64,000 nt of DNA from JBKQVT01 sp963804825 (lineage in GTDB: Bacteria > Planctomycetota > Planctomycetia > Pirellulales > Thermoguttaceae): the NCBI GenBank assembly GCA_963804825.1, contig CAWDRV010000003.1, forward strand, positions 1,054,001 to 1,118,000, given 5' to 3'. A program made the position numbers and the translations under genes. Positions 49,365 through 57,786 of the stretch are shown here, piece by piece. Under the pieces are notes generated by a model. It saw only the letters and a list, made by a program, of their open reading frames with translations. It searched no databases and was not told the origin of the DNA. How positions within the stretch are numbered: the first letter of the stretch is position 1; each line of letters begins with the position of its first letter.

Positions 49365-50316
49365 ATGGCCGAAGTTCATCTATGGCACTGGATCGCCTTC
49401 GCCGTCCTGCTGGCCGTGCTCCTGACCTGGACCTGGCGGTCGTCCATCGCCGCGACCGCACGCCCTCGTGGCGGGAATCGGCGCTGGTCACGCTGACGCT
49501 GGTGCTCCCTGGCCGCCGCCTTCAACGTTTTCTGACTGGTGGTGGCGCGGCAACGAGGCCGGCATCCAGTTCCTCACCGGCTACCTGGTCGAATGGTCGC
49601 TGTCGATGGACAACGTCTTCGTCTTCGCCGTCATCTTTCATTTCTTCCAGGTGCCCCGGCAATATCAATATCCGGTGCTTTTCTGGGGCATCCTGGGGGC
49701 CGTCGTCCTGCGGCTGGCCTTCGTCCTGGCCGGCACGGCGCTGATGCACCGGCTGCACTGGATCCTGCCGGTCTTCGGGCTGTTCCTGGTGTACACGGCC
49801 TATAAACTCGCTCGCCATCGGGGCGGCCAGGTCGATCCGGAGCAGAACGTGGCGTTGCGGGCGGGCCGACGCTGGCTCCGCGTGGCCGACGGCGATCTCG
49901 CGGCGACCGGCCGGCGATTCTTCGTCCGGCAAGACGGCCGCTTGGTCGTCACGCCGCTGTTGTTGGTGTTGCTGGTGATCGAAAGCACCGATCTGCTGTT
50001 CGCGGTCGATAGCGTGCCGGCCATTCTCGGCATCAGCACGGACCCGTATATTGTCTTTACCTCGAACGTCTTCGCCATCCTGGGGCTGCGGGCGCTCTAC
50101 TTCCTCGTGGCCGGCGTGCTGGACAGGTTCTGCTACCTGAACTACGGTCTGGCCGCCGTGCTGGGGTTCGTGGGGGCGAAAATGATCGCCCAATGGTGGT
50201 TTGTCGGCGACTCGCAGCAGGCGTGGATTCCCGCCTGGGTGTCGTTGGCCGTGATCGTCGGGCTGTTGGGGATCGCCGTGGCTGGCGTCGATGGGAAGGA
50301 TGAAGGAGAAGGATAA
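49365..50316 (+). CDS. TerC/Alx-family membrane protein, frame broken at the N-terminus
   Basis: Integral membrane protein of about 315 residues, a family linked to metal (manganese) export and tellurium resistance. After MAEVHLWHWIAFAVLLAVLL the sequence continues in a second frame (LDLAVVHRRDRTPSWRESAL) and then a third (WWWRGNEAGIQFLTGYLVEW, SLSMDNVFVFAVIF). Breaks lie near 49430 and 49535. LLVIESTDLLFAVDSVPAIL, with its membrane-embedded Asp/Glu, and NVFAILGLRALYFL are family hallmarks. The stop codon lies in the first unit of a 14-bp tandem repeat. Its place between hpnG and an epimerase gives no hint of function. Confidence 0.85.
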
Positions 50317-50366
50317 AGGATGAAGGATAAAGGATGAAGGATAAAGGATGAAGGATAAAGGATGAA
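50311..50366. repeat. 14-bp tandem repeat, four perfect copies
   Basis: GGATAAAGGATGAA four times without change. The first copy contains the TerC stop codon. It is a likely length-variable locus. Confidence 0.9.
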
Positions 50367-50420
50367 AGCGGCAGGCGGCACGCTTGCGGTTTCGCAATTT
50401 CACAGTTTCGCAATTTTATC

Positions 50421-51401
50421 ATGAAACATATTCTCGTCACCGGCGGAGCGGGTTTCATCGGCAGCCATCTGACCGAGGCGCTCTTGGCCCACGGCGATCG
50501 CGTCTCCGTCGTGGACGACGAATCGACCGGGTCGGCGGCCAACCTGGCCGCCGTGATCGGGCGTCCGGAGCTGCGTTACGTCAAGGGTTCCGTGGCCGAC
50601 CGGCCGTTGGTGCGGCGGCTGGCGGCCGAGGCCGACGAGGTCTATCACCTGGCGGCGGCCGTGGGCGTGCAACTGATCGCGCAAAGCCCGATCCGCACCA
50701 TCGAAACCAACATCTATCCCACCGAATTGCTGTTGGACGAGCTTGGCCGGCTGCACGCCCGGGGCCGCCCGTTGAAACTCTTCCTGGCCAGCAGCAGCGA
50801 GGTGTACGGCAAGAATCCCAAGCCGCGTTGGAACGAGGACGACGACCTGGTGTTCGGTCCCACGACCCGCACGCGCTGGTCCTACGGCACCACGAAGGCC
50901 ATCGACGAGTTCCTGGCCCTGGCCTATTGGCGGGAGCGCGGGCTGCCGGTCGTGATCGGCCGGCTGTTCAACGTCGTCGGGCCGCGGCAGGTCGGGGCTT
51001 ACGGCATGGTGCTGCCGCGGCTGATCGACGCGGCGTTGGCCGGGCGTCCGCCCGAGGTCCACGGCGACGGCCTCCAGCAGCGCTGTTTCGCCCACGTCGC
51101 CGACGTGCTCCGGGCGGTTTTGGCGTTGATGGAGACCCCGGCCGCCGTCGGCCGCGTCTTCAATATCGGCAGCGACCAGCCGATCCGCATTCTCGACCTG
51201 GCCCGGAAGGTGATCGCGGCGGTCGATCCGGCGCTGGAGGTCCGATGGGTCAGCTACCTGGAGGCTTACGGCGAGGATTTCGAGGACTGTCGCTGCCGCG
51301 TGCCCGACCTTGGCCGGCTGCGGCAGGCGATCGGATGGGAGCCGCAGTACGACTTGGACCGGACCATTGCGGAAATCATCGCCTGGAAGCGAGGTCATTG
51401 A
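50421..51401 (+). CDS. NAD-dependent nucleotide-sugar epimerase/dehydratase
   Basis: Extended short-chain dehydrogenase of 326 residues. The NAD-binding motif GGAGFIG is at residues 8-14 of MKHILVTGGAGFIGSHLTEA. The catalytic Ser is in FLASSSEVYG and Tyr-xxx-Lys in RWSYGTTKAIDE. RLFNVVGPRQ and RCFAHVADVLRAVL follow. It resembles UDP-glucose 4-epimerases or UDP-glucuronate decarboxylases and may make precursors for surface glycans. The exact substrate cannot be read from the sequence. A repeat follows its stop. Confidence 0.9.
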   Translation: MKHILVTGGAGFIGSHLTEALLAHGDRVSVVDDESTGSAANLAAVIGRPELRYVKGSVADRPLVRRLAAEADEVYHLAAAVGVQLIAQSPIRTIETNIYPTELLLDELGRLHARGRPLKLFLASSSEVYGKNPKPRWNEDDDLVFGPTTRTRWSYGTTKAIDEFLALAYWRERGLPVVIGRLFNVVGPRQVGAYGMVLPRLIDAALAGRPPEVHGDGLQQRCFAHVADVLRAVLALMETPAAVGRVFNIGSDQPIRILDLARKVIAAVDPALEVRWVSYLEAYGEDFEDCRCRVPDLGRLRQAIGWEPQYDLDRTIAEIIAWKRGH

Positions 51402-51442
51402 CCCGCCGGGCGGAGGCGCTAGAATGTGCTGGAGACCACGCT

Positions 51443-51521
51443 GGGTGCCACTGCTGGCTTGTCCAGCAGTGTCGGAGCATTGCGGCCAATATCACTGCTG
51501 GACAAGCCAGCAGTGGCACCC
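51443..51521. repeat. Dispersed GGGTGCCACTGCTGGCTTG inverted repeat
   Basis: Nearly the same arms as 30128-30206, with a different loop. It lies between the epimerase and CBS genes. Confidence 0.88.
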
Positions 51522-51561
51522 GTCGCCCCCGATTTTAGCCTAACCACCGGATCCCACGACC

Positions 51562-52050
51562 ATGCTGCTGCAAGACATTTTGAAAGCCAAGGGGAGCGCC
51601 GTCTATTGGATCGCCCCCGACGCCACGCTGGCCGACGCCGTCCGGGAACTCGTGGCCCATCACGTCGGCGCGCTGTTGGTGGGCCAACCGGACCCCGACG
51701 GCGGCGAGGGCCTGCTGGGCATCCTCTCCGAGCGCGACCTGCTCTACGCCCATGCCGGCCAACGCGGCCACATCGTCGCCGTGCCGGTCCCGGCCGCGGC
51801 GGGAACGTGCCCCTGGATGGATTGCAAGGTCGCCGACTTGATGACCCGCAAGGTGGTGACGGCCTCGCCGGCCGATTCCGTCGAGCAGATCATGGGCCTG
51901 ATGACGACCCGGCGGATTCGCCACCTCCCGGTGTTGGCCGAGGGCCGAGTGGTGGGCATCGTCTCGATCGGCGACATCGTCAAGGCCCAGCACGATCAGC
52001 TTGCGGTCGAAAACCGCTTTATGAAGGACTACATCGGCCGGCCGGTGTAA
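51562..52050 (+). CDS. CBS-pair domain protein
   Basis: Stand-alone Bateman module of 162 residues. The first CBS domain is about 1-75 (DATLADAVRELVAHHVGALL, LLGILSERDLLYA), the second about 88-155 (VADLMTRKVVTASPADSVEQ, IRHLPVLAEGRVVGIVSIGD). CBS pairs bind adenosine nucleotides and regulate partner enzymes or channels. A Cys-containing insert (AGTCPWMDC) joins the two. The partner is not evident; the gene is convergent with the DUF4838 gene. Confidence 0.9.
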   Translation: MLLQDILKAKGSAVYWIAPDATLADAVRELVAHHVGALLVGQPDPDGGEGLLGILSERDLLYAHAGQRGHIVAVPVPAAAGTCPWMDCKVADLMTRKVVTASPADSVEQIMGLMTTRRIRHLPVLAEGRVVGIVSIGDIVKAQHDQLAVENRFMKDYIGRPV

Positions 52051-52054
52051 CAGG

Positions 52055-55000
52055 TCAGAAATAGCCCTCGCCGACCCAGGGGGGGACATCCTTCACCGCC
52101 GCGGTCGGCGGGCTTTCCCAGTCGTCCTTGCTCACGGCGGTGACGCGATAATACAAAGGCCGCTCGACCTTCTCGCCGGCGAAGTCTTCGCTGTCGTCGC
52201 GGAAACGAGTGGTGCCCTTCTCGACGTAGGTCAGAAAGTTGTCCGGGCCGGGCTGGAAGTCTTTCCGCTGGCCGCGGTAAATGCGGTACCAGAAGACCTC
52301 GCCCGGCGGGGCGGACCAGACGAGCGTGTGCCCGTCGAGGCGGAGGCCGCCGGGCGTGCCGGGGACATGCGGCTTGTCCACCGGCCATGTGACCAGCGAC
52401 AACGGCGTTTGGGGCGCCGAGGCCGGGTAGACGGCCGCGTTGTCGCCGTCGCTGGCCTCGACATAGTATTCCAGGTCGGCGCCGGGGAGCACGGCAGTGA
52501 AGACCGCCTTCACCCGCCGCACCATCGGCACCATGCGCCACTGCTCGGTCCCCAGCCAGCGGTAATGCAGCGTCGCGGAAATGCTTTCATAGGTGCGGTT
52601 GTCCAAGCAGCGGGCCTTGATCCAAACCGGCTGCCCCTCGGCCACCGACGTGGGCGGCGAAATCATGACGATGTGCGGCGGCGTCTTGTCGGCCTTGCCC
52701 GCCTCGCAGCGCGCCGGCACTGAACGCACGCTCTCGGCGCCGTTGGGGCCGACGACCGTCACCGCGTAGCGGGCCACGCCGTCGAAGGTGTCTAAATAGG
52801 AGTCGTCCGTCGGGGGCAGCGGCTTGGCCGTCAGTCGCGTATCGTTGCGATAGACGTGGAAGCCTTTCGCCTTGGGCTGCTCGTTCTTCCATGCGACAAC
52901 CGCTCCCTCGCGGGTGCCGCGGGCGGTGACGTTGGACGGCGGCTGAATCATCAGGCCCTTGCGCAACTGCTGCTCTTTCTTCACATAGTTGAGTTGCACG
53001 TACCGGTTCTCGATGCTGACCACGTTGCCCAACGAGGAAACGTCGGTGACGCGATGGGTGAAATTCGCCACCCACGAGGGCATCGCGCCCGGCAGGTCTT
53101 TCCAGGCATACTTGTCGAAGTCGCGGTTCAGCTCGATGTGGTCCTTGGCGGCGGCGATGCGGCACCGGAGCACGGCCAGTCGGGCCCGGCACGCCGGCGA
53201 CGGCGCACGCTTGATCCACTTGTCGATCGTGGCGAGTTGCGCCGCCGCCTTGTCATAGTCGCCCGAGAACGGATTGGTAATCATGCGGAGGCATAGGGTG
53301 TGCTTTCCGGAGGTTTTTGCGATCGTGGTCTTGAAGGTTGCCCATTTCTGCCAGTCGCCGGTGTAACCGATTTGGCAGGCGCCGAGCAAGGGTCCGTCGG
53401 GGCCGTCGAGGCGGACTTCGATGATTCCGCCGCAGGGCGACGAGGTGCGGGCCTCGAAGCTGGTCATGCCTTGGCCGAAATCGACGTTGTCGTAGAAGAG
53501 CGTGCTTCCGGGGCCGAGGTAGCCGACGCACTGTCCGCCCTCGCTGCACTCCGAGTTTCCGATGCCGCGGTTGCGGCACGCGGTGGCCGGCGTGGTCTTG
53601 GCGGCGCCGGCCCCGCCGAGCGTGAACTGGCGGAGGTTGAGGACATAATCCCCGACCGGCACGCCGTTATGGGCGGGAATGGGAAGGAACCGCGGAGTGC
53701 CGCAGCATTCGCCGTAGTCGTTGACATACGGCTCGTTGTTGTCGAGGATGGCAGCGATCTCTTCGGCGGCGGCCGGGCCATAGTTGCGGGCCGCGTAGTC
53801 GCGGTAGACCGCCCGGGCCGTCGACAAGCGGTCCGCGGTGTCCCAGGGGGCCCGGGCCAGGAACGACATCTTCGGCTCCACCGCGTCGGTGATTCGCCAG
53901 GAGAGGCAATAGAACCCGTTCATGTTCGCCGCCCGGTCGCGCCATGCCTTCACGGTGTTCGCCAGGTGCATATTGTAGGGGTAGTAGTATTCCGAGCTGC
54001 CGAAATCCCGCTCCAGCCAGGGGCAGCCCCAGAACTCGCGCCGGCCGTAGATGCCGCCGCTCTCGCAATCGTCGGAATAATGCGAGATCGGGGCGCAGAC
54101 CACGTCCGGCGGCAACTTGTCGATGGACGCGGGCACCAGCCCCCAGCCGGCCACCGCCAGCACGGTCCGCGGCGAGCGGGCCTTCATGCCCGTGTAGAAC
54201 CCGTCGAAAATCCTCCGCCATGTCTTGTAGGCCGCCTCGTTCTGGCCGATGCCTTCCGACTGGAAGCAGAGCAGGTAGTCGAGGTCGGGATAATCGTCGG
54301 CGATCTGGTTGACCCGGGCCGCGACAAGCTCCGGATCGTCGATGGTCGTCTTGTAGTCGGGCATCATGAGGTTGAGGTCCACGCCCAGCCCGATCCGCAC
54401 GCCGCGCGTATGGGCGTAGGCGATGACCTTCTGGAACAGGCTCGCCCCCTTGCGGAAGACCTCGACGTTGGAGAGCGTCTCGTTGTGCAGCGCGCAGTCG
54501 GCCCCGTAGTCGTAATCATCGAACAGGTCGCCCGCCCCAAAAAGGTACTTGTTCACGTCCCAGCCGGGCATGCTCCAATGGTGGCCGCTGCGGGCGGTGG
54601 CCATCCAGACCCGGGAGGTGACGCTGTGGAGCGTGAAGTTGTGGAACATCTCGTTGTGGCCGTTGTCGCCGTTGTAGTTGTGGATGTGCAGGAAGTTCAT
54701 CCGCATCTTGGCCATCTGGTCGAGGATGAACCGCCAATCCTGCCACGAATAGCTGGTGGCCGATTGGGGGAAGTTCGTCCAAGGCAGGAAGCCGCGGACC
54801 GCGACGGCCGGCCGCTTGCGCTCATCGACCTTGACCACCGCCAACGGCGACTTCCCATCCGGCAGCACGTCGCCGCCGAGGTAGAAGCCGACGCCGTAGT
54901 GGTCCTCCAACAATCCATAGACGCCGTAGAGGCAGCCCACCTCGTCGGCGCCGACGACGGCCAGCGCCGGCTGGCCGCCCAACAAAACCGTCTTCAGCAC

Positions 55001-55321
55001 GTATCCCTGCGGACCGGGGTCGGCGTCCCGGGAAACCTTGATCTTCCCTTCCGCGGCCAGCCGGGCGATCAACGGATGGTCGGCCGTCCGGCCGATCAAG
55101 AAGGCGGGCCCGGCGGGCTGCGTGTCGCGGGTGGCCGTCTCGATGGCCGGCAGGGCGCCGGACAACTGGTAGAGGTAGCGTTGCAGTTCCCGCGAGGCAT
55201 AGACTTCCATGGGCGGGGGATTCTTGCCGATCAGGATGACGCACGGCCCGGCCGCTCGTGCCTCGACCGCTCCCACTCCGACCGCCAGCAGCGCCGCGCC
55301 CAGCAGGATTCCGCATCGCAT
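52055..55321 (-). CDS. Very large secreted DUF4838/glucuronidase-like protein with CBM and fibronectin-like domains
   Basis: Exported protein of 1088 residues. A signal peptide covers residues 1-24. Residues about 25-170 look like the N-terminal domain of alpha-glucuronidases (PPPMEVYASRELQRYLYQLS, VVGADEVGCLYGVYGLLEDH). A DUF4838-type barrel follows to about 560 (NFLHIHNYNGDNGHNEMFHN, FQSEGIGQNEAAYKTW). A CBM6-like module (VGYLGPGSTLFYDNVDFGQG, KHTLCLRMITNPFSG) and two fibronectin-type modules complete it. Unlike most of its large neighbours it is uninterrupted. It probably acts on uronic-acid-containing polysaccharide; the catalytic residues are not clear to me. Confidence 0.8.
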   Translation of the reverse strand: MRCGILLGAALLAVGVGAVEARAAGPCVILIGKNPPPMEVYASRELQRYLYQLSGALPAIETATRDTQPAGPAFLIGRTADHPLIARLAAEGKIKVSRDADPGPQGYVLKTVLLGGQPALAVVGADEVGCLYGVYGLLEDHYGVGFYLGGDVLPDGKSPLAVVKVDERKRPAVAVRGFLPWTNFPQSATSYSWQDWRFILDQMAKMRMNFLHIHNYNGDNGHNEMFHNFTLHSVTSRVWMATARSGHHWSMPGWDVNKYLFGAGDLFDDYDYGADCALHNETLSNVEVFRKGASLFQKVIAYAHTRGVRIGLGVDLNLMMPDYKTTIDDPELVAARVNQIADDYPDLDYLLCFQSEGIGQNEAAYKTWRRIFDGFYTGMKARSPRTVLAVAGWGLVPASIDKLPPDVVCAPISHYSDDCESGGIYGRREFWGCPWLERDFGSSEYYYPYNMHLANTVKAWRDRAANMNGFYCLSWRITDAVEPKMSFLARAPWDTADRLSTARAVYRDYAARNYGPAAAEEIAAILDNNEPYVNDYGECCGTPRFLPIPAHNGVPVGDYVLNLRQFTLGGAGAAKTTPATACRNRGIGNSECSEGGQCVGYLGPGSTLFYDNVDFGQGMTSFEARTSSPCGGIIEVRLDGPDGPLLGACQIGYTGDWQKWATFKTTIAKTSGKHTLCLRMITNPFSGDYDKAAAQLATIDKWIKRAPSPACRARLAVLRCRIAAAKDHIELNRDFDKYAWKDLPGAMPSWVANFTHRVTDVSSLGNVVSIENRYVQLNYVKKEQQLRKGLMIQPPSNVTARGTREGAVVAWKNEQPKAKGFHVYRNDTRLTAKPLPPTDDSYLDTFDGVARYAVTVVGPNGAESVRSVPARCEAGKADKTPPHIVMISPPTSVAEGQPVWIKARCLDNRTYESISATLHYRWLGTEQWRMVPMVRRVKAVFTAVLPGADLEYYVEASDGDNAAVYPASAPQTPLSLVTWPVDKPHVPGTPGGLRLDGHTLVWSAPPGEVFWYRIYRGQRKDFQPGPDNFLTYVEKGTTRFRDDSEDFAGEKVERPLYYRVTAVSKDDWESPPTAAVKDVPPWVGEGYF

Positions 55322-55431
55322 GATTGCAGGTCCTTCTCTGAAGTTGTGAAGTTGAAGTTGTGGATGGTTCAGCGATTTCGATTGTCGCGGACGACGACGG
55401 CGATGTCAAGTTCTTGGGGGGCGAGGGATCG

Positions 55432-55462
55432 GGAAAAGCCCCTGCACTGCGTGCAGGGGGCG
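55432..55462. repeat. REP-like palindrome
   Basis: GGAAAAGCCCCTGCACTGCG and GTGCAGGGGGC form the same hairpin as the ends of the transposase unit at 47.8-48.5 kb, with compensating changes in the stem. Confidence 0.85.
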
Positions 55463-55532
55463 GATTATACAAACCAGCCCGGCCCGCGCAACGCTTGCGG
55501 TTTCGCACTTTGCTCGCGTGCGCACCGCCCGG

Positions 55533-56582
55533 CTACGCAACCGCGTGCCGCTCGATCTTCGCGCGATCGACTTCCACGCCGAAGCCGGGGCCTTGCGGGA
55601 CGGTCATCATTCCGTCGTCGAGTTGCAGCGGTTCGGTCAACACGTCGTCCTGCAACTGGTGATAGGCGGATTCATTGCAGCCGGAGAGGGTGGGTGTGGC
55701 CGCGGCCAGGTGCAGCATTGCGGCGGCGGCGATTCCGAGCGTGGGCGGTCCGCCCAAGAGCGCGAAGATTCCGCCCGCCGCGGCGACCGCCGCACACGCC
55801 CGCACCGGCGCCAATCCGCCCACTTGTTGGACGTCCAGCGCCACGAACGGCGCGGCGCCGCAGCGGACCACGGCCAAGACGTCGGCGGCGCCGCGGACCG
55901 TCCGGCCGACCGCCAGCGGGACCCGGGTCTGCCGGCCCAAGGCGGCCACCGGGTAAAGCTCTTTCGCTTGCAGCGGATCGAGCAGGAATTGCGGACGGTC
56001 GCGCTCGATCTCGGCGCACAGGTCGCGGGCGGTCTGCACGTCGTAGTGCATCAGGCCGTCCAGGCGGAGTTCCATCCGGTCGCCCACGCTCTCGCGCACC
56101 GCGTGAAGCAATTGGCCATCGAGCGACGCCTGGCCCGAGGAACTGACGACCTGGCAGTGGAAGCCGCGGGCGGCCATTTCGCGGGCGACGCGGGCCAATC
56201 GCTCGGGCCGCCGGCCCGACAGCCGCACGGCCAGCGGGATGCGGCGCCGATACTCGCCGCCCAGCAGCCGGCACACCGGCTGGCCGACGGAGCGGCCCAT
56301 CAGGTCCCAGCAGGCCATTTCGACGGCGCAGCGGAGCGGGGCGTCGGCGAGGGCTTCCAGCGTGTGCAGCTCCTCGATGTCGAAGATGCTCCGGCCGGCC
56401 AGCACCGCCAGGAGGGCGTCGCGCCGGGCCGCAAGCTCGCCGGGCCGCCACGCGGACCCCGCCTCGCCCCAGCCTTTCAGCCCCGAGTCGGTCGTCAGCC
56501 GCACCAGCAGCGAGCGGACCGGCTGGACGGATCCCGCGCAGCCGACCTCGACGAGGTGGAACTCCAGGTCGTTGATCTTCAT
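55533..56582 (-). CDS. Enolase-superfamily protein with altered active site
   Basis: Mandelate racemase/muconate lactonizing-type protein of 349 residues. GLKGWGEAGSAWRPGELAA and CAVEMACWDLMGRSVGQPVC, then RLLGGEYRRRIPLAVRLSG, are typical. The usual Lys-x-Lys after the second strand is absent (GFHCQVVSSSGQ). The metal-ligand positions read LRLDGL, LLDPLQA and AVGRTV instead of the normal D..., E-x-P and D/E patterns; ALDVQQVGG keeps a late Asp. It may be catalytically different or inactive. GGGAGG precedes the ATG. It lies upstream of the DUF4838 gene on the same strand. Confidence 0.82.
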   Translation of the reverse strand: MKINDLEFHLVEVGCAGSVQPVRSLLVRLTTDSGLKGWGEAGSAWRPGELAARRDALLAVLAGRSIFDIEELHTLEALADAPLRCAVEMACWDLMGRSVGQPVCRLLGGEYRRRIPLAVRLSGRRPERLARVAREMAARGFHCQVVSSSGQASLDGQLLHAVRESVGDRMELRLDGLMHYDVQTARDLCAEIERDRPQFLLDPLQAKELYPVAALGRQTRVPLAVGRTVRGAADVLAVVRCGAAPFVALDVQQVGGLAPVRACAAVAAAGGIFALLGGPPTLGIAAAAMLHLAAATPTLSGCNESAYHQLQDDVLTEPLQLDDGMMTVPQGPGFGVEVDRAKIERHAVA

Positions 56583-56611
56583 GGCACCTCCCAAGGGGTG
56601 GCACTTCCCAA

Positions 56612-56655
56612 GGGGACAGTCCCATTTTCGTCGGACGAAAATCGGGACAGTCCCC
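56612..56655. repeat. 44-bp GGGGACAGTCCC hairpin
   Basis: Same sequence family as 3316-3359 and 7671-7714; here it lies between ispH and the enolase-superfamily gene. Confidence 0.9.
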
Positions 56656-56668
56656 CCGTGTTTTTTCG

Positions 56669-57613
56669 TCAATGCTCGATGGTTTCGGCGCCCCCGCGCA
56701 ACGACGGCGGGAGGAGAAAACTGATCTCCTCCTGAAAAAGCGTGCACGACTCGACCTCGGCGCGATAACGCTCCCGCAACAGGGCGATGCACTGCTGCAC
56801 GACGTTCTCCGGCGCGCTGGCGCCGGCCGTGATCAACACCGTCTCGCCGCCGCTGAACCAGGCCGGTTCGATGTCGTCCGGCCCGTCGATCAGGTACGAC
56901 GGCCTTCCGCCGTGGCCGGCCATCTCGGCCAGCCGGCGGCTGTTCGAGCTGTTCTGGCTCCCCACGACCAGGACCACGTCCGCCCGGGGCGACCACGTGC
57001 GGACCACCTCTTGCCGGTTCTGCGTGGCGTAGCAGATGTCTTCCTTCGGCGGTGCTGCAATCTTGGGAAAACGCTCCCGCAGCCGCTGGATCGTGCGGGC
57101 CGCGTCCGTCACCGAAAGCGTCGTCTGGGTCAGGTAGACCAGCTTCTCGGGATCGGCCACCTCCAGCCGGTCGACGTCCTCCGGGGTCTGGACCAGGCGG
57201 AAGGCCCCCGGGGCCTCGCCCATCACCCCGACAACTTCGTCATGCCCGGCATGACCGATCAGGATGATCGTGTAGCCCGCCGCGGCGAAGCGGACCGCCT
57301 CGCGGTGGACCTTGGTCACCAGGGGGCAGGTGGCGTCGATCGTATGCAGGCCCCGCCGGGCCGCCTCCCGGCGGACCTCGGGCGAGATGCCGTGGGCCGA
57401 ATAGAGCAAATGCGCCCCCGGCGGCACCGCCGAAAGATCATCGACGAACACCGCCCCCATGTGGCGGAAGCGCTCCACGACCCACCGGTTGTGGACGATT
57501 TCGTGATAGACGTAGATCGGGGTGCCGTACATGCGCAGGGCCGTTTCCAGGCTTTCGATCGCCATATTCACGCCGGCACAGAACCCCCGCGGACCCGCTA
57601 GAATAATTCGCAT
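56669..57613 (-). CDS. ispH: 4-hydroxy-3-methylbut-2-enyl diphosphate reductase
   Basis: Last enzyme of the MEP isoprenoid pathway, making IPP and DMAPP; 314 residues. The three cluster Cys are C12 (GPRGFCAGVNMAIE), that in TIDATCPLVTKVH and that in DICYATQNRQE. The conserved LYSAHGISPEV and VVGSQNSSNS are present. It lies divergently next to hpnC and can feed the squalene/hopanoid branch. No other MEP genes are in the window. Confidence 0.96.
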   Translation of the reverse strand: MRIILAGPRGFCAGVNMAIESLETALRMYGTPIYVYHEIVHNRWVVERFRHMGAVFVDDLSAVPPGAHLLYSAHGISPEVRREAARRGLHTIDATCPLVTKVHREAVRFAAAGYTIILIGHAGHDEVVGVMGEAPGAFRLVQTPEDVDRLEVADPEKLVYLTQTTLSVTDAARTIQRLRERFPKIAAPPKEDICYATQNRQEVVRTWSPRADVVLVVGSQNSSNSRRLAEMAGHGGRPSYLIDGPDDIEPAWFSGGETVLITAGASAPENVVQQCIALLRERYRAEVESCTLFQEEISFLLPPSLRGGAETIEH

Positions 57614-57694
57614 GGTTCCCTCATTGCCCGGAACATATCATAATGGGGGAAGACGGAAGGGGGAAGGCGGAGGGCGGAAGGGGGAAGGGGGATT

Positions 57695-57726
57695 GGAAAA
57701 AGCCCCGCGACTGCGTCGCGGGGGCT
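57695..57726. repeat. REP-like palindrome, variant stem
   Basis: GGAAAAAGCCCCGCGACTGC and GTCGCGGGGGCT form a hairpin with the same frame as the REP copies but a changed stem, CGCGACTGCGTCGCG. It lies between ispH and hpnC. Confidence 0.8.
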
Positions 57727-57786
57727 GTGTGACGGAAAGCGGTTTTTTACGCTTGCGGTTTCGCAAAACGAGGACTATACGGCGCC

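Noticed and set aside
53300..56146. A 948-codon open frame on the plus strand
   Set aside because: It is the antisense shadow of the DUF4838 and enolase-superfamily genes; its composition (long Arg/Gly/Val runs, no domain) is that of a high-GC shadow.
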